Assembly: GCA_030016465.1 (NCBI GenBank)
Contig: JASEJL010000041.1
Span: 1-7,632 of the forward strand
Source of the DNA: Patescibacteria group bacterium
GTDB taxonomy: Bacteria; Patescibacteriota; Minisyncoccia; Minisyncoccales; DG-74-1
Reading direction: 5' to 3'
DNA length: 7,632 nucleotides
A program made the translations under genes and the position numbers. Shown here piece after piece: positions 1 through 6,677 of this stretch. Numbering within the stretch: position 1 is the stretch's first letter; each line of letters starts with the position of its first letter. A model generated the notes under the pieces. That model was not told the origin of the DNA. It searched no databases and worked only from the letters and a program-made list of their open reading frames with translations.

Positions 1-1015
1 CATCTAACAGAAAAATAAAGGTATAAAGCAAAAGATAAAGATAGTAACTTAAAGTACTAAGCGGATTTAAAGCTAAAATCCGAGTATAAATTGCTGGCAA
101 TCCAGCTGAGCAAAGAAACTCAACTAAATTAACTCCCAGAGCTAAAATAATTACTCCGACTAAAATTCCTAAACTCAATGGGGAGAGAGCCAATTTTTCA
201 GCTCGATCCCTTAATCCGTTTCTTATTCTGTCACCTAATTTTGTGCTTCCATTAGAGACCGGACACACTCCTCGATATCCAATAAAATTTTTAATCTGCC
301 AAATCCCAACCCCTAAGGCAAAAATTCCAATTAAAATTCTGGTTAAATTCACATAACTAATCGCTAAAAATAAGTTCAGCCAGGCAGTCAAAATTAGATA
401 ATAGATAATACCAGAAGCTAAAATAAAAGTTCCGCCAATTAAGCACATTCTTTTTCTGGAACGAGTATTAATTAAAAGAGCAATCAAAAATAAAAGAATC
501 CACATGGCGTAGGGATTTAATCCATCTAAAGCTCCTAAAGTTATAGTCAAAACTGGTAAAGGCATCCTTGAAAGATTTACCTCGCCAAAAAATGGAATTT
601 TAATTTTCTGAGGAGTAGGTGTTGTCCCAATTAAACATTCTTTTATATAACTTTCAATTTCTTTTCCAATCTGTTCGTTAAACCCGACGAAATATTTCGT
701 TGGCGTAAAGGTCACTGGCACATATCCTCTTTCTCTTTTTGGCACCTGATATTTTTCATAAAAATTTTTTAAAATTTCTTGATTTTCTGGACTGGATATT
801 ACTTCATATTTTTTTATCTCAATTTCCGGATATTTCTTTTCTAAATTTTCCAAAAATTCTTTTTCCTCAGCACAATGAGGACAAATAGCACTATAAAAAA
901 AATTAATCTCAATTTTTCCAGATTGGGAAAATTCTTCCGCTAATACTAAAAACGGAAAAACCAGAAATATTAACATAAAAGATAGCGAAAATAATTTGTT
1001 GTTTTGCTTAATCAT
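1..1015 (-). CDS. Thioredoxin-domain plus DsbD/CcdA-like membrane thiol-redox protein (3' end beyond window)
   Basis: The open frame runs from ATG at 1015 to the window edge: 338 codons seen, no stop. Residues 8-26 are a hydrophobic signal or anchor. Residues 35-130 resemble a thioredoxin/glutaredoxin fold with the redox motif CPHC at 45-48 and a TPT cis-proline-type loop near 104-106. About five hydrophobic segments follow (roughly 153-182, 192-220, 223-245, 280-306, 321-338), with the family-like motifs LDGLNPYAMW (163-172) and NLVEFLCSAGLP (296-307). Known role of such proteins: passing reducing equivalents across the membrane to extracytoplasmic thiols. The first motif has Tyr169 where I expect Cys in relatives (NPCAMW); Cys302 is kept. 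The start is 20 bases after the permease stop, so it is probably the last gene of the export operon. Domain class fairly sure; substrate unknown. Confidence 0.85.
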   Translation of the reverse strand, partial: MIKQNNKLFSLSFMLIFLVFPFLVLAEEFSQSGKIEINFFYSAICPHCAEEKEFLENLEKKYPEIEIKKYEVISSPENQEILKNFYEKYQVPKRERGYVPVTFTPTKYFVGFNEQIGKEIESYIKECLIGTTPTPQKIKIPFFGEVNLSRMPLPVLTITLGALDGLNPYAMWILLFLIALLINTRSRKRMCLIGGTFILASGIIYYLILTAWLNLFLAISYVNLTRILIGIFALGVGIWQIKNFIGYRGVCPVSNGSTKLGDRIRNGLRDRAEKLALSPLSLGILVGVIILALGVNLVEFLCSAGLPAIYTRILALNPLSTLSYYLYLLLYTFIFLLD

Positions 1016-1035
1016 GTTTCTGATAATCTACTTTT

Positions 1036-2271
1036 TTATTCAAATCTGCGGAGGGCTTCAACCGGTTTTAATTGGGCCGCTTTTCTTGCTGGGAAAAAGC
1101 CGGAAAGGCAACCAACCAAAAGAGAAAAAACTAAGCCAAAAATAATTAAACCAGGAGTAATTGAAGCTGAAAGATAAAAGATGGGATGAACTTGACCATA
1201 TATTTCAATTGCTTTGGCTAAAATTGCGCCCAATAACGTTCCACCAAGACCGCCGATTATTCCAATAATTCCAGCCTCAATCAAAAATATAGAAAGCACG
1301 ACTGAATTTTTAGCTCCGACCGCTTTCATTATGCCGATTTCCCTGGTCCTTTCTCTAACTGAAGTAAACATTGTATTGGTAATTCCGATTCCCCCAACCA
1401 CTATGGCAATTGAGGCAAAGACTATAACGACAAATTGAACTATGGCCAAAATCTTGCTAGCGATATCTTCCATCTTTTCTGAAGTTATTACGCTAAAATC
1501 CGCCACATCCGTCCCCACCCTTCTTTTTCTGATTTCTATAAGATTTTCTTTAATGTCTTTGGCCACCTTGTTAACGTCGTTTCCCTCTCTGACTTTTACC
1601 ATAGCCATTTGAGCTGTGCCTCTTTTCTCTCCAGTCAAATCTTGATAAAGAGACAAATCTAGATAGAGCGAGGAATCATCATATTTTGAACCTAAGGAAT
1701 TCAAAATACCAACCACCTTAAACTTTTTCCCTTTTATTATAATTTCACTGTCCACTTTAACCGGTTTTTCAAAAATTTCCGTTTTCACCAGTTTGCCGAT
1801 TATAACTTCTCTTTTACCCGGAGTAGGCCATTCTCCTTCTTTTAAACTCCAACCTTGAAACTTTTTCATAATTTCTATTCCTTTTTCCCAGGATAAACCG
1901 TTTATGAAAACCATTTTACCTTCGTTTCCGTATCTGACAACTAGAGATTGATAAGATGTACTTAAAACGGTTTCCACTCCCCGTGTCCTCTCAATGGTTT
2001 CAATATCCTCTTTCTCAAGTTTAGCGCCGCTGGTAAACATTGCCATCATATTGGAAATATCCCCGGGTAAAATGAAAATCATCTCGCCTCCCAAAGACTT
2101 TAATTCCCTGCTGATGCTCTGTTTAAGTCCTTCGGACAAAGAGAGCAAGCTGATGATTAAAAAGACACCAATAACAATACCGAAAATGGTCAACCAGCTC
2201 CTGAGAGACCGACTTCTCAAATTACGCAAAGCCAGTTGAAAACATTCTTTTATCTCAGTTATTTTGACCAT
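1036..2271 (-). CDS. MacB/FtsX-type ABC transporter permease
   Basis: This 411-residue protein has the standard MacB-permease layout without a fused ATPase. A membrane helix lies at about 27-47, after the basic stretch LRNLRSRSLRSW. A large extracytoplasmic (MacB_PCD-like) domain spans about 48-275. Three more helices lie at about 276-300, 325-353 and 373-395. The FtsX-family signature SVRERTREIGIMKAVGAK (304-321) and the C-terminal FPARKAAQLKPVEALR are clear. In MacAB-type systems this subunit couples ATP hydrolysis in the cytoplasm to movements of the periplasmic domain and drives export of peptides, lipids or drugs rather than channel transport. Its ATPase and fusion-protein partners lie upstream at 3216-3893 and 3903-5402, but a transposase module separates it from the ATPase gene. 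No strong Shine-Dalgarno sequence is seen before ATG 2271. Substrate cannot be told from sequence. Confidence 0.95.
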   Translation of the reverse strand: MVKITEIKECFQLALRNLRSRSLRSWLTIFGIVIGVFLIISLLSLSEGLKQSISRELKSLGGEMIFILPGDISNMMAMFTSGAKLEKEDIETIERTRGVETVLSTSYQSLVVRYGNEGKMVFINGLSWEKGIEIMKKFQGWSLKEGEWPTPGKREVIIGKLVKTEIFEKPVKVDSEIIIKGKKFKVVGILNSLGSKYDDSSLYLDLSLYQDLTGEKRGTAQMAMVKVREGNDVNKVAKDIKENLIEIRKRRVGTDVADFSVITSEKMEDIASKILAIVQFVVIVFASIAIVVGGIGITNTMFTSVRERTREIGIMKAVGAKNSVVLSIFLIEAGIIGIIGGLGGTLLGAILAKAIEIYGQVHPIFYLSASITPGLIIFGLVFSLLVGCLSGFFPARKAAQLKPVEALRRFE

Positions 2272-2284
2272 AAAACTTCAGCGA

Positions 2285-2306
2285 GTTTACAGGAGGTTTA
2301 CAGGGG
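2285..2306. repeat. 11-base tandem duplication at the edge of REP copy 1
   Basis: GTTTACAGGAG (2285-2295) is followed directly by GTTTACAGGGG (2296-2306), one mismatch in 11. The second unit is the left arm of the REP palindrome, so the first looks like a partial copy of that arm. It lies between the transposase gene and the permease start at 2271. Confidence 0.7.
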
Positions 2307-2321
2307 GTCGCCCCCTGTAAA
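2297..2321. repeat. REP-like palindrome, copy 1
   Basis: The core CAGGGGGTCGCCCCCTG is at 2301-2317. TTTA before it and TAAA after it extend this copy to 11-base perfect arms around a TCG centre, the longest pairing of the four copies. It lies 5 bases beyond the transposase stop, in the gap before the permease. There is no T-run on the 3' side of either strand, so it does not look like a classical terminator. Confidence 0.85.
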
Positions 2322-2326
2322 TCAAA

Positions 2327-3082
2327 TTATTCCAGGGCAAGTTCAGCGAATTTCCTTATCTCACCCTTATACCTAACCCAGTCCTCAACCGCTTTTTTAG
2401 CGCCCTCTGGCCCCCCTATTACTTTCAGTAAAAAATCCCTTTGAGTAACTGAGGGGAAATTTTTCTTGCCTATATAATCAAAAAGGCTTGACCACCGATA
2501 GTCTTCTTCTAAAAATTTAATAGCTCTTTTGGGATCTTTAATACCTCTTTCTTTCCAAAGGGGCTCAATAAGGGCTATGGGATTAGTATGAATATAAACA
2601 AAAACTGCTATTAACTGTTCTTCGGTTTTAATATGAACACACCTAAATCTATCTTGGAAAAAGTGCCCTCTCATTTTTACCTCGTATTTGAGTTTAAAAT
2701 AAGCCGCGTAGCCACTCTCTAATTTTAACATAAACTTGCTGATTCCCCCTTCTTTTAATTCCCTCACCAGTAGATGAATATGATTTGGCATAAAGCAAAA
2801 AGCTAAAACCTCAACCAACAAATCTCTCTCGTCTTTCATCACCATAACTTCATTTGTCTTAATCAGAGTTGCAGGGGGCGACCCCCTGAGAGATTTTTTA
2901 AATCGGGCACGAATCAGACGACGTTCTCTGATAGTTGTTGGTTTACTAGTATTAAATTCATAAATACAAAAAATCCCCCGATAATGGTCGTCAATATCCA
3001 AAAATAGCTCTTCTTCAGCCATTCTTCTTATTACTATATGATATATCTCGCCTTTAACAAATTGTCGCGGTTTATGAGGCAT
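2327..3082 (-). CDS. REP-associated tyrosine transposase (RAYT-like, Y1/IS200-type HUH protein)
   Basis: This 251-residue protein belongs by motif to the Y1 transposase (IS200/TnpA-REP) superfamily, single-strand DNA nucleases that cut and join at hairpins. The metal-binding HUH motif is His101-Ile-His103 in FCFMPNHIHLLV. The catalytic Tyr is probably Tyr125 (ESGYAAYF), with Tyr128 as alternative. The GHFFQDRF and VYIHTNPIAL stretches and a C-terminal YRWSSLFDYIG region fit the RAYT subgroup rather than short IS200 TnpA (about 150 residues). All catalytic residues are present, so it may be active. Four copies of a GC-rich palindrome lie around and inside it; the internal one encodes Arg66-Gly-Ser-Pro-Pro-Ala71. 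It sits within an ABC export operon in the same orientation. No Shine-Dalgarno sequence is visible before ATG 3082; the MPHKPRQF start matches my memory of such proteins. Confidence 0.92.
   Translation of the reverse strand: MPHKPRQFVKGEIYHIVIRRMAEEELFLDIDDHYRGIFCIYEFNTSKPTTIRERRLIRARFKKSLRGSPPATLIKTNEVMVMKDERDLLVEVLAFCFMPNHIHLLVRELKEGGISKFMLKLESGYAAYFKLKYEVKMRGHFFQDRFRCVHIKTEEQLIAVFVYIHTNPIALIEPLWKERGIKDPKRAIKFLEEDYRWSSLFDYIGKKNFPSVTQRDFLLKVIGGPEGAKKAVEDWVRYKGEIRKFAELALE
2872..2888. repeat. REP-like palindrome, copy 2, inside the transposase gene
   Basis: CAGGGGGCGACCCCCTG is the exact reverse complement of the other three cores, so this copy is inverted relative to them. It lies within the coding region and supplies codons for RGSPPA (66-71) between the N-terminal segment and the HUH domain, without breaking the frame. 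Confidence 0.85.
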
Positions 3083-3085
3083 AGG

Positions 3086-3125
3086 TTTTTTTACAGGGGG
3101 TCGCCCCCTGCTGCTATCTCTATTA
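3086..3125. repeat. REP-like repeat unit, copy 3
   Basis: Seven T (3086-3092), an A, the core CAGGGGGTCGCCCCCTG at 3094-3110, then CTGCTATCTCTATTA. It begins 4 bases upstream of the transposase start codon. The same T7-A-core order and a related tail recur 65 bases away in copy 4. Confidence 0.85.
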
Positions 3126-3128
3126 TTT

Positions 3129-3148
3129 CTATTATAGACTATTATAGA
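3129..3148. repeat. 10-base tandem repeat between REP copies 3 and 4
   Basis: CTATTATAGA occurs twice head to tail (3129-3138 and 3139-3148), without mismatch. It fills most of the spacer between the two upstream REP units. Function unknown. Confidence 0.6.
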
Positions 3149-3150
3149 AC

Positions 3151-3190
3151 TTTTTTTACAGGGGGTCGCCCCCTGTTACTATTTCTGTTA
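3151..3190. repeat. REP-like repeat unit, copy 4
   Basis: Seven T (3151-3157), an A, the core at 3159-3175, then TTACTATTTCTGTTA. The tail differs from that of copy 3 at 4 of 15 positions, all transitions. It is a direct repeat of copy 3 and ends 26 bases before the ATPase stop codon, marking the outer edge of the inserted module. Confidence 0.85.
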
Positions 3191-3215
3191 GAGAAGTTGT
3201 TTTGTTTTTTGGTGA

Positions 3216-3893
3216 TTAATTAACGATTTGACCATCGCAGATATTGATAATTTGCTCGCTATAATTGGCAATGTTGGGATCGTGAGTGACCAGTACAATG
3301 GTTTTGCCTTGTTTTTGATGAAAATCGGTTAAAATCTCCATTATTTTTTTGCCGGTAGCCGAGTCCAAATTGCCAGTGGGTTCGTCGGCAATAACCAATT
3401 TTGGGTCATTGACAAAAGCCCTGGCTATTGCTACTCTTTGGCGCTCGCCAGCTGACAGTTCGGCTGGTTGATGGAAAATTCTTTCTTCTAAACCTACCGC
3501 AACTAAAAGTTCTTTGGCTCTTTTTTCTCTTTCTTTTAGCGGCACCCCCTGAAAAATCATTGGCAAAGTAACGTTTTCCAAAGCGGTCAGATTGGGCAAA
3601 ATATTAAATTCCTGAAAAACAAAGCCAATGGTTTTACCTCTCAGATAGGCCAATTCATTTTCAGAAAGCAAAGAAATATCTTTGCCTCCAAGAAAAACTT
3701 TTCCTTTTGTCGGCATATCCAGACAGCCAATCATATTCAAAAGAGTTGATTTTCCCGAGCCCGAAGGACCCATAATACTAACAAAACTACCCGGAGCTAT
3801 CTCCAGGTTAATGCCTCTTAAGGCAAAGACTTCAACTTTGTCTAATTGGTAAATCTTCCAAACGTTTTCTAATTTAATAATTGCCTCTACCAT
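3216..3893 (-). CDS. MacB/LolD-type ABC transporter ATP-binding protein
   Basis: This 225-residue stand-alone nucleotide-binding subunit has the usual length of the LolD/MacB-N family. Walker A is GPSGSGKST (42-50), the Q-loop Gln94 is in FVFQEF, and the signature is LSAGERQR (146-153), a common variant of LSGGQ. Walker B is LVIADEP with Glu171, the D-loop is GNLDSAT, and the switch is His204 in VTHD. All catalytic elements are intact. It acts in the cytoplasm and should pair as a dimer with the permease encoded at 1036-2271. The gene starts 9 bases after the fusion-protein stop. An AGGA ribosome site overlaps that stop codon, which suggests coupled translation. Family assignment is secure; the export substrate is not known. 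Confidence 0.97.
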   Translation of the reverse strand: MVEAIIKLENVWKIYQLDKVEVFALRGINLEIAPGSFVSIMGPSGSGKSTLLNMIGCLDMPTKGKVFLGGKDISLLSENELAYLRGKTIGFVFQEFNILPNLTALENVTLPMIFQGVPLKEREKRAKELLVAVGLEERIFHQPAELSAGERQRVAIARAFVNDPKLVIADEPTGNLDSATGKKIMEILTDFHQKQGKTIVLVTHDPNIANYSEQIINICDGQIVN

Positions 3894-3900
3894 TGACTTT

Positions 3901-3905
3901 TCCTA
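3901..3905 (-). promoter_or_regulatory. Ribosome binding site of the ABC ATPase gene, overlapping the upstream stop codon
   Basis: On the minus strand the sequence reads TAGGAAAAGTCAATG. The TAG is the fusion-protein stop and AGGA (3904-3901) lies 7 bases before ATG 3893. This fixes the ATPase start and points to one transcript with translational coupling. Confidence 0.65.
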
Positions 3906-5402
3906 TCTTAGGAATACTTTTTCTCCTTTCTCAAGACCGGAAATTATCTCTACCATCTCGTCGCCTCGCAAACCAACCTCTACTTCTCTTTCTTGAATTA
4001 AATCATCTATAAAGACCTCCACTATGGTCTTTCCCCCCACTCTCTTAATCGCCTCTCTGGGAACAACCAAAACATTTTCTCTTTTTTCTGTCTGAATAAT
4101 AATATCTGCTGTCATGGTCGGTTTTATTCCTTTTGGCGGATCTTCATCAAAACCTATTCTAATTTCATAATAAACCACGCCATCCACAATTTTTTCTGCC
4201 GGTTCAATAAAAATTACTTTTCCTTTAAAAACTTTCTTAGGAAAAGCAGGTAAAGAAATTTCTGTTAAAGATCCAATCTCTATTTTGACAATATCTTCTT
4301 CATAAATATCAGCTACTATTTCAAACTCTGAATCAGAAATAATTTCAACAACAGGAACATTGGCAGTTACAACTTCTCCTACTCTCAAATCTTGCCTGGA
4401 TATTACACCATTAATTGGAGAATATAAAAAATATTTGGCAAGATTATTTTTGGCATCAACCAGTTCATTTTCTCTTTGTTTAACAAGTAATTCTTGAGTT
4501 TTAATCTCAAGGGGCAATGACTCTGTGGTGTCATAATAGTCGTTAATGGTATTGATAATAACAATCAAATTTTTTAAACAACCATCTACAATTAAATCAT
4601 ATTGAGCAAGAGTGCTGGCGTGTTCATTAATAATTGACTCTTTTCCATGAACTAAACCCTCCTTTATAAGAAAATCTTGAAGATTGCGAACAATATCCCT
4701 TGTGGATTTTATAATCTCAGCAAGTTTAACTGCTAAATCATATCCTGTCTTGATTGCTTTATTTCTAATATCTCCGCTCCCTCTTTTAGCCAACTGATAA
4801 TCAATAAGCCCATCTTTGTGCAGTTTTTCTGCTTCCTGATATAGTCGCCAAAGACGATCAGACACACTGCTAAATTTTTCATTATACTCCGCATAATACT
4901 TAATATTTTGTTCTCTTCCATCTAATTCAGTTCCAAAAAGAATATTGTCTAAAGAATCTAAAATTGTCATTGTTTTATCGTAAAAACCAGATAAAACAGT
5001 CAGTCCTTCCTCATAAACTTTGTTTAAAATATCTCCTCTTAATAACTGTTCTTTTTGTAAATTTATTTTATCCAAAGCCAGTTTTGCGTTTTCTAAATTT
5101 ACTTTGGCATCTTCAACTCTTTTTTCAGCATCGGTAATATCAAGTTGGGCCAAAAGAGTTCCTTTTTCCACTTTTTGTCCGGTTTCTATAAAAACACTAC
5201 TCAAAACTCCGGTTCTTTCAAAGGCTAAGTTAATACTTTCAACCGGTTTTACTTTGCCCACAACGCTAATTTCTTGGACTAAGTCTTGTTTTTCAACAAT
5301 AAAAAAATTATTTTTTAATGATTTATCTTTCCCCCACATTAAATAACCAATAATTCCAACAAAAACTATTAACAATAAAATGGCAATTATTTTTTTAGAC
5401 AT
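3903..5402 (-). CDS. MacA/HlyD-type membrane fusion (periplasmic adaptor) protein
   Basis: This 499-residue protein is the adaptor of the MacAB-type exporter. Residues 4-24 form a single N-terminal membrane anchor. The two halves of the lipoyl/barrel-sandwich domain are at about 47-88 (FERTGVLSSVFIETGQKV) and 325-356 (YSPINGVISRQDLRVGEVV). Between them is a helical hairpin of about 235 residues, starting with the heptad-like AEKRVEDAKVNLENAKLALD and ending with QELLVKQRENELVDAKNNL. The beta-barrel (about 357-440) and membrane-proximal domain (443-499, VLVVPREAIKRVGGKT, ending SGLEKGEKVFLR) follow. The hairpin is far longer than in E. coli MacA (371 residues in total), with an extra mostly helical section at about 122-300. 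The gene is first of the export cluster. No clear promoter or Shine-Dalgarno sequence is seen in the 83-base gap after mnmA. Confidence 0.93.
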   Translation of the reverse strand: MSKKIIAILLLIVFVGIIGYLMWGKDKSLKNNFFIVEKQDLVQEISVVGKVKPVESINLAFERTGVLSSVFIETGQKVEKGTLLAQLDITDAEKRVEDAKVNLENAKLALDKINLQKEQLLRGDILNKVYEEGLTVLSGFYDKTMTILDSLDNILFGTELDGREQNIKYYAEYNEKFSSVSDRLWRLYQEAEKLHKDGLIDYQLAKRGSGDIRNKAIKTGYDLAVKLAEIIKSTRDIVRNLQDFLIKEGLVHGKESIINEHASTLAQYDLIVDGCLKNLIVIINTINDYYDTTESLPLEIKTQELLVKQRENELVDAKNNLAKYFLYSPINGVISRQDLRVGEVVTANVPVVEIISDSEFEIVADIYEEDIVKIEIGSLTEISLPAFPKKVFKGKVIFIEPAEKIVDGVVYYEIRIGFDEDPPKGIKPTMTADIIIQTEKRENVLVVPREAIKRVGGKTIVEVFIDDLIQEREVEVGLRGDEMVEIISGLEKGEKVFLR

Positions 5403-5485
5403 ATTTTTTGGTTTCTATTTAATTTGATTTTTTCTTTAATTTTAATAATGTATTCTGATCCAAACTCAGCAAACATAACTTCATC

Positions 5486-6622
5486 TTAACAAATTATTCC
5501 CCCACCTAAAACCTCTTTGCCTTTGAAAAAGACAACGGATTGGCCAGGGGTTACTGCGCGTTGAGGGCTAGCAAAAACTAATTCTATCTTTCCATTTTTC
5601 AGTTTTTTTGTTATTGCAGCTGTTACTGCTTCATGACCATATCTAATTTGGGCTTTTATCTTCAAAGGTAATTTGGGTTCTTTGCCTGAAAGCCAATTAA
5701 CATTTTTGGCAATCAAACTTTTGCTATAAAGCTTTTTATCTCTAAAAAAAGGGGTGACTATTAAAGTATTCTTCTTTAAATCTTTAGCTACTACATAAAA
5801 TGGTCCACCGGGAAGCTCAATACCTTTTCGTTGGCCAATAGTATAAAATGGCAGACCTCGATGTTGGCCAATTTTCTTGCCTTCTATAGTTAAAATTGGT
5901 CCTGGCCTTGATTTAAGATGCCGAGCCAAAAAATCATTTAGCGTAGTTCTAATAAAACAAATTTCCATTGATTCGGGAATACCAAAGACTGGTAAATTAA
6001 ACTTTTTTGCTAATGCTCTAACTTTGTCTTTGGTATAGTTTCCAAGTGGAAACAAAATGTATCTAAGTTGTTTTTGATTTAATTGCCAAAGAAAATAAGA
6101 TTGATCTTTCTTTTTGTCTCTTCCTCGAAATAAGTGAATTCCCTTTTTATCTTCTTTAAGGCGGGCATAATGACCAGTGGCCACAAAATCAGCATCTAAT
6201 TTTAGAGTTTTTTCTAACAAAAGTCCAAATTTTATCTCTTTGTTGCAAACCACGCAGGGATTAGGAGTAATTCCTTTTTTATATCCTTGTAAAAAATAAT
6301 CAACAATTCTTTTTTTAAATTCTTTCTCGAAATTAAAAACGTAAAATGGGATTTTTAAAATTTTGGCCACCTTTCTTGCTCTGGCTTCAGCTTCTGCAAA
6401 ACAACATCTATTCCCGGTGCCAATTAAACTATTTTTTTCAGAAACCAGGGACCCGTCGTAGGCGGGAGGGTGCTGGGTGGGTAGCGTCCACAATTTCATA
6501 AAAACTCCCACAACATTAAAACCAGCCCTTTTTAGAAGAGCTGCCGCTACTGATGAATCTAATCCCCCAGACATTGCCACTACTACTTTTTGTGCATTTT
6601 TTCTTCTAATAATTTTATCCAT
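5486..6622 (-). CDS. mnmA: tRNA-specific 2-thiouridylase MnmA
   Basis: MnmA makes 2-thiouridine at wobble U34 of Lys, Glu and Gln tRNAs, using ATP to adenylate the base and a persulfide Cys to deliver sulfur. From ATG 6622 the protein has 378 residues, near family length. The PP-loop motif is SGGLDSS (18-24). The likely nucleophile is Cys126 in NPCVVCNKEIKFG, with partner Cys222 in EICFI. GHYARL, KKDQSYFLWQL, GQRKGIELPGG and a C-terminal PGQSVVFFKG barrel are all present. The frame stays open to ATG 6724, but those extra 34 residues are lysine-rich, unlike MnmA, and overlap the tail of a broken iscU in another frame, so I prefer 6622. AAGG sits almost against that ATG, a poor spacing, so the start is not certain. 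Residues 45-69 look like an insertion. Confidence 0.93.
   Translation of the reverse strand: MDKIIRRKNAQKVVVAMSGGLDSSVAAALLKRAGFNVVGVFMKLWTLPTQHPPAYDGSLVSEKNSLIGTGNRCCFAEAEARARKVAKILKIPFYVFNFEKEFKKRIVDYFLQGYKKGITPNPCVVCNKEIKFGLLLEKTLKLDADFVATGHYARLKEDKKGIHLFRGRDKKKDQSYFLWQLNQKQLRYILFPLGNYTKDKVRALAKKFNLPVFGIPESMEICFIRTTLNDFLARHLKSRPGPILTIEGKKIGQHRGLPFYTIGQRKGIELPGGPFYVVAKDLKKNTLIVTPFFRDKKLYSKSLIAKNVNWLSGKEPKLPLKIKAQIRYGHEAVTAAITKKLKNGKIELVFASPQRAVTPGQSVVFFKGKEVLGGGIIC
6413..6490 (-). other. GC-rich in-frame insertion within mnmA
   Basis: After the conserved VFMKLW the protein reads TLPTQHPPAYDGSLVSEKN and only then rejoins family-like sequence at NRCCFAEAEARARKVAK. The 6449-6490 part is strikingly GC-rich against AT-rich flanks. 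It contains the near-palindrome CCCGCCTACGACGGG (minus strand, arms CCCG/CGGG). It keeps the frame. It may be a small repeat taken into the gene at a surface loop; the insertion call rests on remembered family sequences. Confidence 0.45.
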
Positions 6623-6677
6623 TCCTTGTATCTTTTTTCTATTAATTTTTTTCTTTTTCAATTCTTCGCTGTTTTTC

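Noticed and set aside
3086..3190. REP copies 3 and 4 as Rho-independent terminators
   Set aside because: The T7 run lies on the 5' side of the hairpin on the plus strand and becomes an A-run after the hairpin on the transcribed minus strand, so the U-tract rule is not met in either direction.
3038..3223. 61-residue plus-strand frame across the REP region, also reading RGSPPA
   Set aside because: It is antisense to the transposase start and made of repeat and low-complexity DNA. The RGSPPA match comes from the repeat itself.
3545..3555. CACCCCCTG inside the ATPase gene as a fifth REP half-site
   Set aside because: Only one arm is present, with no complementary GGGGG nearby, and the codons give QGVPL, ordinary for this family position.
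5403..5485. Promoter for the export operon in the mnmA/fusion-protein gap
   Set aside because: Only weak combinations were seen (for example TTGGAT with poorly placed AT-rich -10-like sequences). Co-transcription from mnmA cannot be excluded, and no terminator is visible.
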